Shown: piece by piece, positions 34,600 through 43,372 of the stretch
How the letters are laid out: each line of letters starts with the position of its first letter
Position numbering within the stretch: the stretch's first letter is position 1
Assembly: GCF_001425405.1 (NCBI RefSeq)
Contig: NZ_LMQP01000002.1
Coordinates: forward strand, 484,144-548,143
DNA length: 64,000 bases
Reading direction: 5' to 3'
Origin: Sphingomonas sp. Leaf412
Lineage (GTDB): Bacteria > Pseudomonadota > Alphaproteobacteria > Sphingomonadales > Sphingomonadaceae
Program-made: the position numbers and the translations under genes
The notes under the pieces: generated by a model
Seen by the model: only the letters and a program-made list of their open reading frames with translations
Databases searched by the model: none
Told to the model about the DNA's origin: nothing

Positions 34600-37062
34600 A
34601 TGGTTTCCGTCGCTTCCCTGCGCAGCGTTCCCGCGCGTCTGTGGCGCCGCCTTCCGGTGCGGCTGCTCGTCTACGCCGCCGTGCTGTCCGTCGCGGCGCT
34701 CGGCGGCCTGTGGCTGCTGGTCGCGCGCGACCTGCCCTCGGTCGACAAGCTGAAGGCGTATCAGCCGCCATTGCCCACCAACGTCCGCGGGATCGACGGG
34801 ACGCCGATCTATTCCTACGCCCGCGAACGCCGCGTCCAGTTGTCGTTCCAGGAATATCCGCAGCTGATGATCCGTGCGATCCTGGCGGCGGAGGACAAGA
34901 CGTTCTTCGAGCATCACGGCCTCGACTACCCCGGCCTTGTCCGTGCCGCCTATCAGGGCGTCGTCAGCGGATCGACGCCGCGCGGCACGTCGACGATCAC
35001 GCAGCAGGTGGCGAAGAATCTGCTGGTCGGCAACGAGGTCAGTTACGCCCGCAAGCTGCGCGAGGCGATCCTGGCGTGGAAGATCGAGGACGCGCTGACC
35101 AAGGAGCAGATCCTCGAGCTGTACCTGAACCAGATCGCACTGGGCCGGAACGCCTTCGGGGTCGAGGCGGCGAGCCACGCCTATTTCGACAAGGAGCTGG
35201 ACGAACTGGGGCTGGCGCAATTCGCCTATCTCGCGATCCTCCCCAAGGGGCCGTCGAACTACGAACCCTTCCGCCACACCGAACGCGCGCTGGAACGCCG
35301 CAACTGGGTGCTGGGGGAGATGGCGCGCAACGGCTTCATCACGCCGTCGCAGCGCGATGCCGCACGCGCCGAGCCGATCGGTGCGGTCACGCGGCGCACG
35401 CCGAAGTTCGAGCGCGTGCGCGGCTATTTCGTGGAGGAGGTCCGCCGCCGCCTGATCCAGCGGTTCGGCGAAACCGATCGCGACGGGCCGTACAGCGTAT
35501 ATGCGGGCGGGCTGTGGGTGCGCACCTCGCTGGACAAAAGGTTGCAGGAACTGGCGGCGGAGGCGCTTCGCGACGGCCTGCTGCGCTACGAACGCGGGCG
35601 CGGGTGGTCGGGGCCGCTCGGCCATGCCGACATCATCGGCGACAATTGGCAGGGCGCGCTGCTGAATACGAACATCAGCCTGGATTATTCCGACTGGCGA
35701 CCCGCGATCGCGATCACGCGCGCGGGGGATGCATGGACGATCGGTTTCGCCGACGGCAGCACGGGAACGATGCCGCGCTGGGCCGCGCAGGTGCCGATGC
35801 GGGGCACATCGACGCCCGCCTTCGGTTCGATCAAGGCGGGCGACGTGCTGGCGGTCGCGCCGTCCGGCACCGATTACGCGCTGCGCGGCGTGCCGCGGAT
35901 TTCGGGCGGCTTCGTCGTGCAGGAACCCGCGACGGGCCGCGTCCTGGCGATGCAGGGCGGCTTCGAATCCAGCATCCAGTCCTTCAACCGCGCGACGCAG
36001 GCGCAGCGTCAGCCGGGCTCCACGATCAAGCCGATCGTATATTCCGCGGCACTGGAACACGGAATGACCCCCGCGTCGATCATCGTCGACGGCCCGTTCT
36101 GCGTCTATCAGGGCGCGCGCCTCGGCCAGAAATGCTTTCGCAACTTCTCCGGCGGCGGCGCGGGGCCACATACCATGCGCTGGGGCATCGAACAGTCACG
36201 CAACCTGATGACCGTCCGCGCCGCGGCGCAGACCGGCATGGGCAACGTCGTGCGCCTGATGAAGAACCTCCAGATCGGCGATTACCAGCCGTATCTGTCC
36301 TATTCGCTGGGCGCCGGCGAGACGACGGTGGAGAAGATGGTCAACGCCTATGGCGTGCTGGCCAACCATGGCCGATGGCATGATTCCAGCGTCGTGGACC
36401 TGGTGCAGGATCGCGACGGCAAGGTGATCTGGCCGGATCAGTGGCGGGCCTGCAACGGCTGCAACATGCGCGAGTGGAACGGGCGCGCCATGCCGCGACC
36501 CGCGCCGCGCGGGCGGCAGGTGCTCGACGCGATGAGTGCGTACCAGATGGTGCATATCGCCGAAGGTGTGATCCAGCGCGGCACCGCGACCGCGCTGAAC
36601 GACCTGGGTCGCCCCATCTTCGGCAAGACGGGAACCAATTCCGGTCCCACCGACGTGTGGTTCATCGGCGGTACGCCGCAGATGGTGGGCGGCCTGTACA
36701 TGGGATACGACACCCCGCGCAGCCTGGGCGGCTACGCGCAGGGCGGAACCCTGGCGGTCCCCATCTTCAAGGCGTTCGCGAAGAAGGCGTGGGAAGGGAT
36801 GGAGGTCCTGCCCTTCCGCGCGCCGAAGGGCATCCGCATGGTCCGCATCGATCGCGGATCGGGGCGGCCGGTGTACGGCACGTGGCCGGGGTTCGAGGAG
36901 TTCAAGCCCGCGGTCATCTGGGAAGCGTTCAAGCCGCAGAGCGAGGCCCGCCGCGCACGTCGCGTCGCCACGACCGCCGCACCGACCGCCGTGCCCACCG
37001 CCCGCGCCAGCCAGGCACCGCGCGACAGCGAGTTCTTGCAGAGGCAGGGCGGCATCTACTAA
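34600..37062 (+). CDS. mrcA: Penicillin-binding protein 1A (bifunctional glycosyltransferase/transpeptidase)
   Basis: An 820-residue class A PBP. After one membrane helix (LLVYAAVLSVAALGGLWLLV) the GT51 domain shows AAEDKTFFEHHGLDYPG, the RGTSTITQQVAKNLL motif and LELYLNQIALGRNAFGVEAA. The transpeptidase has SXXK as QPGSTIKPIVYS (Ser-Thr-Ile-Lys), SXN as SRNL in EQSRNLMTVRAA, and KTGTNSGPTD. An OB-like insert lies between the domains. It polymerises and cross-links peptidoglycan in the periplasm. ATG 34600 is chosen because the membrane helix follows at the expected distance. Confidence 0.95.
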   Translation: MVSVASLRSVPARLWRRLPVRLLVYAAVLSVAALGGLWLLVARDLPSVDKLKAYQPPLPTNVRGIDGTPIYSYARERRVQLSFQEYPQLMIRAILAAEDKTFFEHHGLDYPGLVRAAYQGVVSGSTPRGTSTITQQVAKNLLVGNEVSYARKLREAILAWKIEDALTKEQILELYLNQIALGRNAFGVEAASHAYFDKELDELGLAQFAYLAILPKGPSNYEPFRHTERALERRNWVLGEMARNGFITPSQRDAARAEPIGAVTRRTPKFERVRGYFVEEVRRRLIQRFGETDRDGPYSVYAGGLWVRTSLDKRLQELAAEALRDGLLRYERGRGWSGPLGHADIIGDNWQGALLNTNISLDYSDWRPAIAITRAGDAWTIGFADGSTGTMPRWAAQVPMRGTSTPAFGSIKAGDVLAVAPSGTDYALRGVPRISGGFVVQEPATGRVLAMQGGFESSIQSFNRATQAQRQPGSTIKPIVYSAALEHGMTPASIIVDGPFCVYQGARLGQKCFRNFSGGGAGPHTMRWGIEQSRNLMTVRAAAQTGMGNVVRLMKNLQIGDYQPYLSYSLGAGETTVEKMVNAYGVLANHGRWHDSSVVDLVQDRDGKVIWPDQWRACNGCNMREWNGRAMPRPAPRGRQVLDAMSAYQMVHIAEGVIQRGTATALNDLGRPIFGKTGTNSGPTDVWFIGGTPQMVGGLYMGYDTPRSLGGYAQGGTLAVPIFKAFAKKAWEGMEVLPFRAPKGIRMVRIDRGSGRPVYGTWPGFEEFKPAVIWEAFKPQSEARRARRVATTAAPTAVPTARASQAPRDSEFLQRQGGIY

Positions 37063-37094
37063 GCCGCATCCGACCCCAGACGCCCGTCGTACCG

Positions 37095-37122
37095 CACGAC
37101 ACCGGCTTGCCGGCGTGTCGTG
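37095..37122 (+). terminator. Hairpin between the PBP1A gene and prfB
   Basis: An imperfect stem pairs CACGACAC-CGG with CCG-GC-GTGTCGTG (37095-37122) and ends 15 bases before the prfB start. There is no T run; it could act as an attenuator or RNA processing site. Confidence 0.4.
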
Positions 37123-37137
37123 ACCCAGGAGAGCCCT

Positions 37138-38265
37138 ATGCGCGCCGAAGCGCAGTCCCATGTCGATACCATCAACGAGGCGCTGGCGCTGTTGCGCCGG
37201 TCGCTCGACTGGGACCGCGCGCTGCGGCGGCTGGACGAACTGAACGCGCGCGTCGAGGATCAGGCGCTGTGGAACGATCCGAAGGCGGCGCAGGACGTGA
37301 TGCGCGAGCGCCGCCGCCTGGACGAGGCGATCACCGCCACGCGCGCGATCGAGCGCGACCTGTCGGACAATGTCGAGCTGATCGAGATGGCGGAGGCCGA
37401 GGGCGACGCCGGGATGGTCGACGACGGCACCGCCGCGCTTGCCGAACTGGCCGCGCGGGCGGACAGGGACAAGGTCAAGGCACTGCTGTCGGGAGAAGCC
37501 GACGCCAACGACAGCTATATCGAGATCAATGCGGGCGCGGGCGGCACCGAGTCGCAGGACTGGGCCGAGATGCTCCAGCGCATGTACACCCGCTGGGCCG
37601 AGCGGCAGGGATACAAGGTCGAACTGATCGACTATCACGCCGGGGAGCAGGCCGGGATCAAATCCGCCACGCTGCTGCTGAAGGGCGAGAACGCCTATGG
37701 CTATGCCAAGGTCGAAAGCGGGGTCCACCGCCTGGTCCGCATCAGCCCGTACGACAGCGCGGCGCGGCGCCATACCAGCTTTTCCAGCGTCTGGGTCTAT
37801 CCCGTCATCGATGACAATATCGAGGTCGAGATCAACGAAAGCGACCTGCGCATCGACACCTATCGTGCGTCGGGCGCGGGCGGGCAGCACATCAACACCA
37901 CCGATTCCGCGGTCCGCATCACTCACCTGCCCACGAATATCGTCGTGCAGTGCCAGAACCAGCGATCGCAGCACAAGAACAAGGCAGAAGCGTACAACCA
38001 GCTGCGCGCCCGCCTGTACGAGCGCGAACTGGCGGAGCGCGAGGCGGTGGCCAATGCCGAGAACGCCAGCAAGACCGACATCGGCTGGGGCCACCAGATC
38101 CGCAGCTATGTCCTGCAACCCTATCAGCTGGTGAAGGACCTGCGCACCGGCGCGACGTCCACTTCGCCAGGTGACGTGCTGGACGGCGACCTCGGCGACT
38201 TCATGGCCGCCGCGCTGGCCCAGCGCGTGACCGGCGAGAAGGTCGAGGTGGAGGACGTGGATTGA
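37138..38265 (+). CDS. prfB: Peptide chain release factor 2
   Basis: A 375-residue class I release factor that reads UGA and UAA. It contains [20 protein letters not shown], the codon-recognition region [14 protein letters not shown] (SPY where E. coli has SPF) and the catalytic [22 protein letters not shown] 37138 after AGGAGAGCCCT is used. Unlike E. coli prfB, the gene is one continuous frame with no internal UGA frameshift site, which is frequent in alphaproteobacteria. Its stop overlaps the next gene's TTG start. Confidence 0.96.
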   Translation: MRAEAQSHVDTINEALALLRRSLDWDRALRRLDELNARVEDQALWNDPKAAQDVMRERRRLDEAITATRAIERDLSDNVELIEMAEAEGDAGMVDDGTAALAELAARADRDKVKALLSGEADANDSYIEINAGAGGTESQDWAEMLQRMYTRWAERQGYKVELIDYHAGEQAGIKSATLLLKGENAYGYAKVESGVHRLVRISPYDSAARRHTSFSSVWVYPVIDDNIEVEINESDLRIDTYRASGAGGQHINTTDSAVRITHLPTNIVVQCQNQRSQHKNKAEAYNQLRARLYERELAEREAVANAENASKTDIGWGHQIRSYVLQPYQLVKDLRTGATSTSPGDVLDGDLGDFMAAALAQRVTGEKVEVEDVD

Positions 38266-39044
38266 GGCGGACCGGCCTCCTGCTGCTGGCGGCGTTCGTC
38301 CTGACCGGATGCGACGGATCGCAACCGCTGGTGAAACGCAAGGCCAAGGCTCCCGGTCCGTTTCCCGCGGCCGACCGTCCGGTCGCGAACATCGTGTCGT
38401 CGCGCTGGTCGACCGAGGAGGCACGCGACCGGCTGAACGAGGCGGAGCGGGTGATGGACCTCGCCGGCGTCCGTCCCGGCATGACGATCGCGGATATCGG
38501 CGCGGGCGAGGGTTATTATACCATCCGGCTCGCCAAACGCGTCGGCGAGGACGGGCGCGTGCTGGCGCAGGACATCTTTCCCGCCGTGCGCGATGCACTG
38601 GCGGAGCGGGTCAGTCGCGAGCGGCTGGAGAACGTCAGCGTCCGGCTGGGCACCGCATCCGATCCCAAATTGCCCGACGCGAGTTTCGATCGCGTGCTGA
38701 TGGTCCACATGTATCACGAGATCGCGCAGCCGTACGAGTTCCTGTGGCGACTGCGCCCGTCGCTGCGCCCCGACGGACTGGTCGTGGTGGTCGACGCGAA
38801 CCGTTCGACGCGTGACCACGGGACGCCGCCGGTCCTGCTGGAATGCGAGTTCCGCGCGGTCGGTTATCAGCGCGTGGGCATGCGCGAACTACGGTCGGCC
38901 GGGGGATATTTCGCGACCTTCCGCGCGGTCGGCGCCCGCCCCGATCCCGATGCGATCCGGCCATGCCGCATCGACGACCGCCGTCCCGCGTCGACGGCGA
39001 CCTCGCATCCGACGGTGCGAGACGGCGATCGCGAGGCATCATGA
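38262..39044 (+). CDS. Lipoprotein-type SAM-dependent methyltransferase
   Basis: A 260-residue protein starting at TTG 38262 inside the prfB stop. The N-terminus is a lipoprotein signal ([15 protein letters not shown], lipobox LTGC with Cys17). A class I methyltransferase fold follows: motif [21 protein letters not shown], acidic loop VLAQDI and motif [15 protein letters not shown], then [12 protein letters not shown]. Periplasmic methyltransferases of this kind (tRNA-like fold, no known substrate) occur in sphingomonads and relatives. It overlaps the thyA start by 4 bases, so prfB, this gene and thyA were one unit before thyA was split. Confidence 0.8.
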   Translation: MRRTGLLLLAAFVLTGCDGSQPLVKRKAKAPGPFPAADRPVANIVSSRWSTEEARDRLNEAERVMDLAGVRPGMTIADIGAGEGYYTIRLAKRVGEDGRVLAQDIFPAVRDALAERVSRERLENVSVRLGTASDPKLPDASFDRVLMVHMYHEIAQPYEFLWRLRPSLRPDGLVVVVDANRSTRDHGTPPVLLECEFRAVGYQRVGMRELRSAGGYFATFRAVGARPDPDAIRPCRIDDRRPASTATSHPTVRDGDREAS

Positions 39045-39703
39045 CCCGTCACCCCGAACACCAGTATCTCGATCTCCTCGGCCAGGTGCTCGACCATGGC
39101 GACGACCGGATGGATCGTACCGGCGTGGGCACGAGATCGATCTTCGGCGCGATGGTGCGCTTCGACCTGTCGACCGGCCAGGTGCCGATCCTCACGACCA
39201 AGCGGGTGTATTGGAAGACCGCGGTGAAGGAGATGCTGTGGTTCCTGACGGGCGGCACGAACATCCGGCCATTGCTGGAGGACAATGTCCGCATCTGGAC
39301 CGACTGGCCCTTGGCCACCTACCGGCGCGAAACCGGGGAGGACGTATCGCAGGAGGAGTTCGAGCGGCGGATCGTCGCCGATGACGACTTCGCGGCAAGA
39401 TGGGGCGAGCTGGGGCCCGTGTACGGCAAGCAATGGCGTCGCTGGATGGGCGCGGATGGTCGCGAGTACGACCAGATCGGCGAACTGGTCCGCATGCTGC
39501 GCGACGATCCGTCGAGCCGGCGGATGCTGTTCCACGGCTGGAACGTCGCGGAACTGGGCGCGATGGCATTGCCGCCGTGCCACATGGTCTACCAATATCA
39601 CGTGACCTCCGACGGGCGTTTGAACTGCCTCCTCTTCCAACGATCGGTCGACCTGCTACTGGGTGCGAGCTATTTTTCCGGCGTAGCGCCAAGCTATCAC
39701 TGA
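39041..39703 (+). pseudogene. thyA: Thymidylate synthase, truncated resident copy
   Basis: The first 208-209 codons are a normal thymidylate synthase with native GC-rich codon use: RHPEHQYLDLLGQVLDHGDD, LTTKRVYWKTAVKEMLWFLT, the catalytic Cys in MALPPCHMVYQYHV (Cys180) and LLFQRSVDLLLGA. At about 39664 the frame passes into foreign sequence (SYFSGVAPSYH) and stops. The C-terminal 90 residues, with FNYVG and the folate-binding end, are missing, so it should be inactive. A complete second copy follows at 40076. Confidence 0.92.
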
Positions 39704-39735
39704 ATGAATGAGAGTGTGGGAAGCGTCTAATGCGC

Positions 39736-39751
39736 ATAGTAGCGCTACTAT
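39736..39751. repeat. 16-bp perfect palindrome near the island's left end
   Basis: ATAGTAGCGCTACTAT is fully self-complementary. It lies 72 bases inside the boundary, flanked by TGAATGAA-type direct repeats (39702-39711 and 39753-39761). It could be a recombinase subsite, a transposon end remnant or an operator. Confidence 0.45.
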
Positions 39752-39789
39752 CGATGAATGAAAGTAGCCAGCTGCCTCCGCTTCGCCGT

Positions 39790-39957
39790 ACCGACAGCGG
39801 GCGTCTTGAAACGACAAACGTCATGCACAAGATCATGTTCATGGCCTTTACGGCGATTGCCGCCTGTGAGCGGGACCTCGTTACTGAGCGAACAGAGGCC
39901 GGACTGGCCTCAGCACGCGCGAGTGGGCAGAAGAATGGCAGGCCGTTTGCAAATTAG
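39790..39957 (+). pseudogene. Serine recombinase (resolvase/invertase) remnant
   Basis: Within an open frame beginning at 39730, the segment from about 39825 reads MFMAFTAIAACERDLVTERT then EAGLASARASGQKNGRP. That is the end of the catalytic domain and long helix E of serine resolvases (F-x-x-[LI]-A-E-F-E-R-x-L-[IV]-x-E-R-T-x-x-G). The N-terminal catalytic Ser region and the C-terminal HTH are missing. It is a decayed trace of the integration or transposon machinery next to the thyA junction. Confidence 0.7.
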
Positions 39958-40075
39958 GGCAATGATTCAAAGCTCGCGTCGCCCATGCTTTTCGAGGTCA
40001 AGTCCTTGGTCACGGAAGTAGCAAACTGTTTGGGGTCGGGCGAAACGCTCTCAATGCTCTGCGGAAGGAAAAACA

Positions 40076-40975
40076 ATGATTAGGCACCCCGAGCATCAAT
40101 ATCTCGATTTACTCTCGCAGGTACTTGAGGCAGGCGACGAACGTGAGGATAGAACTAAGATCGGCACTAAGTCAGTGTTCGGCGCCATGGTGCGCTTCGA
40201 TCTTTCCGAAGGCGACGCCCCAATCCTCACGACGAAGCGCGTCTACTGGAAGACGGCCGTCAAGGAGATGCTTTGGTTCCTCACTGGAAACACAAACATC
40301 CAGCCGCTGCTGCGGGAGAACGTGCGTATATGGAGCGATTGGCCGCTTGCCACGTATCGGCGCGAGACGGGCGAGGAAGTATCGCAGGAAGAATTTGAGC
40401 GCCGAATCGTTGAAGACGATTCCTTCGCTGTGCGGTGGGGAGATCTCGGGCCGGTCTACGGCAAACAGTGGCGCCGATGGCTCGGCTCCGATGGTCGAGA
40501 ATACGATCAGATCGCCGAGCTGGTTAAAACGCTTCGAGAAAATCCGACAAGTCGCAGGATGCTTTTCCACGGCTGGAACGTCGCCGAACTTGGATCGATG
40601 GCGTTACCGCCCTGTCACATGGTCTATCAGTATCACGTGACGTCGGATGGACGGCTGAATTGTCTTCTTTTCCAAAGGTCAGTTGATTTACTGCTCGGGG
40701 CCGCATTCAACTACGTCGGTGCGACGGCACTTCAGCTCATGCTTGCTCAGCAGGCAGATCTGCGCGCCGGTGAGCTTATCTGGGTAGGCGGTGACGTTCA
40801 CCTCTACCTGAACCATCTCGAACAAGCCCGCGAACAGGCCCAGCGACAGCCACGGCCATTCCCTAAAATGCGTCTCATCCGTAAGCCCAGCGACATAGAC
40901 GGTTATCGAATCGAGGATTTTGAGGTCGAGGGCTATGCACCTCATAGCGCGATCAAAGCAGATGTAGCGGTGTAG
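40076..40975 (+). CDS. thyA: Thymidylate synthase, complete island-borne copy
   Basis: A 299-residue ThyA that methylates dUMP to dTMP using methylene-tetrahydrofolate. All landmarks are present: RTKIGTKSVFGAMVRFDL, MLWFLTGNTNIQPLL, Cys180 in ALPPCHMVYQYHV, FQRSVDLLLGAAFNYVGATA and the C-terminal FEVEGYAPHSAIKADVAV. The protein is highly similar to the truncated copy, but many synonymous codons differ and it is less GC-rich, so it is not a recent duplication. An AAGGAAAAACA ribosome-binding region precedes the start. It presumably rescues thymidine prototrophy lost by integration. Confidence 0.95.
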   Translation: MIRHPEHQYLDLLSQVLEAGDEREDRTKIGTKSVFGAMVRFDLSEGDAPILTTKRVYWKTAVKEMLWFLTGNTNIQPLLRENVRIWSDWPLATYRRETGEEVSQEEFERRIVEDDSFAVRWGDLGPVYGKQWRRWLGSDGREYDQIAELVKTLRENPTSRRMLFHGWNVAELGSMALPPCHMVYQYHVTSDGRLNCLLFQRSVDLLLGAAFNYVGATALQLMLAQQADLRAGELIWVGGDVHLYLNHLEQAREQAQRQPRPFPKMRLIRKPSDIDGYRIEDFEVEGYAPHSAIKADVAV

Positions 40976-40992
40976 TCCGCTCCCGTCGAACG

Positions 40993-41277
40993 TCAGCGCC
41001 GATCTTCCGGCCATTCTTGGCCACTCAGCCAGGGAAAATGCCAACCCGTGGCAATCATCTCGTCGTTGCCTGCGTTCTCTCTGTAGACGCGTAGGCCGGC
41101 GTGCCTCCCCTGCATGTCCGATGGGTACGTTTCACGTCCGTCGAGGTCGAATGCGGTGAGAGATATGTCAATGTCTTCAAGGCCTCCGATTTGACCCTCT
41201 GTCAAGATCGGCAGCACCTCCGCCATTATGTCGGCGAACTCCTTAGCGGTGTACCTGCCAGCTAAATGTATCCTCAT
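40993..41277 (-). CDS. Hypothetical protein, 94 aa
   Basis: ATG 41277 is preferred because AGAAGGACGGAG stands directly before it. The product (MRIHLAGRYTAKEFADIMAE, then VLPILTEGQIGGLEDIDISL) is small and acidic without signal peptide or membrane segment. I recognise no family. It ends 18 bases from the thyA stop, convergently, in AT-richer island DNA. Confidence 0.55.
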   Translation of the reverse strand: MRIHLAGRYTAKEFADIMAEVLPILTEGQIGGLEDIDISLTAFDLDGRETYPSDMQGRHAGLRVYRENAGNDEMIATGWHFPWLSGQEWPEDRR

Positions 41278-41408
41278 CTCCGTCCTTCTAAGTTGCATCT
41301 GCGGGCCAGCCCGACGTCGCAACCCTTATAGCTGAAATGCACGGGACTCAAAAGCCGTGTTCTTCAAGGCCGTGGACCTGTCGACGTCCAGCCGTCACGT
41401 CCGTTCTC

Positions 41409-41681
41409 ATGGAGCGAGAGGTGCTGCAGATCATCGGAGCGACGATTCGGAGACTCCGCGAACAAACCGGGTTGAGCCAGGAAGCGTTTGCGCAAGCTGC
41501 GGACTTGGACCGATCCTTCTACGGTCGGGTAGAGCGCGGGACCCAGAACATCGCACTTACCACCCTATGCATCGTGGCTAGCACCCTGAAGGTCCATCCT
41601 CGCGAACTCCTCGACGATCTCAACGAGCCTGACTATATCGGTTTGAAGCCTTCACGCCGTAGACAGGAGGTCCTCAAATAA
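41409..41681 (+). CDS. XRE-family transcriptional regulator
   Basis: A 90-residue single-domain regulator: IIGATIRRLREQTGLSQEAF is the first HTH helix pair and ADLDRSFYGRVERGTQNIAL the recognition helix region. Such short XRE proteins control mobile-element or restriction-modification (C-protein-like) genes. The start (ATG 41409) lacks a strong ribosome-binding site. No partner gene follows: 41682-42003 is empty, so its target has probably been lost. Confidence 0.8.
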   Translation: MEREVLQIIGATIRRLREQTGLSQEAFAQAADLDRSFYGRVERGTQNIALTTLCIVASTLKVHPRELLDDLNEPDYIGLKPSRRRQEVLK

Positions 41682-42003
41682 GAATTAAACAGCTCATGTG
41701 TTGCATCGTAGCGAAAGTAGAGTGGTGGCTACTGTAGAATATGTCCGCCTTTAGTCTCAGGCAACTACTGAGCTACGACTGTTGGCAAAGCTCCGCGGAT
41801 CATCCGGACTGCCATGCCACTTCCTAGAACCGGTTATTTATCCGTGCGCCCGGAACAACAACTGTGCCGTTTTGGTCAAGAGGTGAAGCGGATTTCCTCG
41901 GGGCGGCCGCTGACAAACGGGATTTACCACCCTGAAGCAGATCGGTGCCGTTCGTTAGGCGCTGAGGATCCCGATTGCGGTGCTTCAACGAACGTTCGTG
42001 CGG
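41682..42003. other. Gene-free stretch with one palindrome
   Basis: No convincing coding frame, RNA or mobile-element end is visible. The only structure is a 12-bp perfect palindrome, ACGAACGTTCGT (41988-41999), 4 bases before the LysR pseudogene stop. Confidence 0.5.
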
Positions 42004-42536
42004 CTATGATTTATGGCGCAGGGAATCCACTAGGAGTGTGAAAGCAGCCGATGGTTGCCGCCGACTGGGGTAATGCAGGTGTTCGCCGGCAAAGGGCGGG
42101 CACCAATCATCCAGCACCCTGACCAGCTCCCCGCGAATGACGTGCTCGGCGACCGAACTTTCCATCACGAACTCGAGACCGACACCGCGCACGGCAGCCC
42201 GCACGATCGTCGCGGTGCTGTTGCAGGACATTTGCCCGTCGACCCGCATGCGTATCTCTCGGTCGCCATGCTCCAGCTCCCGCGCGTACATGCCTCCCGC
42301 CGATCGAAGCCGCAGATTGATGCAGTTGTGCTGCGATAGATCCTGCGGTGTCGTTGGAAAGGGGTGCTGTTCAAGGTACGACGGTCAGCGGACAGCTGCC
42401 ATCCGGAGATCGGGACCGATCCTTGCGGCGATCATATCCTTCGCGAGTGCCTCGCCCAATCTGACGCCGGCGAACTGATCCGTGGTGATATCGGTCAGAC
42501 CGGAGTCGATACTGAGCTCGACCTGGATGTCGATGC
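42004..42536 (-). pseudogene. LysR-type regulator, effector-domain remnant
   Basis: Read on the minus strand, 42536-42004 gives a LysR substrate-binding domain: RIDIQVELSIDSGLTDITTD, FAGVRLGEALAKDMIAARIG, YLEQHPFPTTPQDLSQHNCI and the usual ending WCPPFAGEHLHYPSRRQPSA. An in-frame TGA at 42385-42387 stands where relatives have Gly/Ser-Pro-Ser-Tyr-Leu. The N-terminal HTH half is absent; upstream lies the arsR operator region. It is a decayed fragment with an otherwise intact frame. Confidence 0.8.
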
Positions 42537-42541
42537 GATTC

Positions 42542-42598
42542 CATCGGAATAATCCGATGCATATTGCGGAGAGGGCGTCTCATCGGTTAAAGCCGATG
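42542..42598. promoter_or_regulatory. Tandem dyads, candidate ArsR operator
   Basis: Two inverted repeats with the same half site precede arsR: CATCGGA-N4-TCCGATG (42542-42559) and CATCGG-N6-CCGATG (42581-42598). The second ends one base before the arsR ATG (42600). Their shared half site CATCGG/CCGATG and location fit an autoregulatory ArsR operator with two dimers. Confidence 0.6.
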
Positions 42599-42599
42599 C

Positions 42600-42929
42600 A
42601 TGAACAATCTGGAAGCACTCACCGCCCTGGCGGCACTTTCGCACCCGACGCGCCTTGCGACGTTCAGAATGCTGGTCAGATACGAGCCGGCTGGCCTCGC
42701 GACCGGGGAGATCGCACAGGCCATGAGCATGACGCAAAGCACGTTCTCGACTCATCTCGCCGTGCTCGCAAAGGCCCGCCTTGTTCGCGCCGAGAAGAAC
42801 GGTCGCAACCAGGTACAGCGTCCGAACGTCACCGCTCTTCGCGAGCTCATGGTCTTCCTCGCCAAGGACTGCTGCCAAGGCAGCCCCGAACTCTGCGAGC
42901 CGCTGCTTGCCGAACTCACCTGCTGCTGA
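42600..42929 (+). CDS. arsR: ArsR-family arsenite-responsive repressor
   Basis: A 109-residue winged-helix repressor: SHPTRLATFRMLVRY, GEIAQAMSMTQSTFSTHLAV (recognition helix) and LVRAEKNGRNQV (wing). The usual arsenite site E-L-C-V-C-D of E. coli ArsR is absent. Cys residues instead cluster at the C-terminus (KDCCQGSPELC and LTCC), as in the C-terminal-thiolate ArsR types. It heads arsR-arsC-arsB-ynfA-arsH and probably represses through the dyads upstream. Confidence 0.88.
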   Translation: MNNLEALTALAALSHPTRLATFRMLVRYEPAGLATGEIAQAMSMTQSTFSTHLAVLAKARLVRAEKNGRNQVQRPNVTALRELMVFLAKDCCQGSPELCEPLLAELTCC

Positions 42930-42943
42930 CGCGGAGCACTGAC

Positions 42944-43372
42944 ATGACCGAAATCGTGATCTACCATAACCCCGCCTGCGGGACCTCGCGCAACGTCCTC
43001 GAGCTGATCCGCAACACCGGCGTTGAGCCACGCGTCGTCGAATATCTGAAGACGCCGCCGTCACGCGTTATGCTGACCCAGCTCATTGATCGCGCTGGCA
43101 TCACGGCGCGCCAGCTTCTGCGCGAGAAGGGCACGCCCTACGCCGAGCTCGGCCTCGACGACTTGGCGATCAGCGACGAAGCTCTGATCGACGCGATGAT
43201 CGATCACCCGATCCTCATCAACCGCCCGCTGGTCGTCACGCCGTTGGGTGTCCGCCTCTGCCGCCCGTCGGAAGCGGTGCTGGACATCTTGGTGGACGCG
43301 CAGATCGGCGCCTTCGCCAAGGAGGACGGAGAGCAGGTCGTCGATGCCGACGGGAACCGCGTGGCGGGATGA
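42944..43372 (+). CDS. arsC: Arsenate reductase, glutaredoxin-dependent
   Basis: A 142-residue ArsC with active-site Cys in [16 protein letters not shown] (Cys12), the Arg set in [20 protein letters not shown] and a conserved EYLKTPPSR. It reduces arsenate to arsenite with glutathione and glutaredoxin. ATG 42944 follows arsR by 14 bases, and its stop overlaps arsB (ATGA at 43369). Confidence 0.94.
   Translation: MTEIVIYHNPACGTSRNVLELIRNTGVEPRVVEYLKTPPSRVMLTQLIDRAGITARQLLREKGTPYAELGLDDLAISDEALIDAMIDHPILINRPLVVTPLGVRLCRPSEAVLDILVDAQIGAFAKEDGEQVVDADGNRVAG

Noticed and set aside
37138..37260. Programmed +1 frameshift site in prfB
   Set aside because: The N-terminal coding region is continuous with no in-frame TGA and no CTTTGA-like slip site.
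39664..41700. Prophage as explanation for the thyA insertion
   Set aside because: No capsid, tail, terminase or lysis genes follow; content is metal resistance and metabolic, fitting a resistance island or transposon.
42385..42387. In-frame TGA as selenocysteine codon
   Set aside because: LysR effector domains have no selenoproteins, the HTH half is missing and no SECIS-like element was noticed; decay is the simpler reading.
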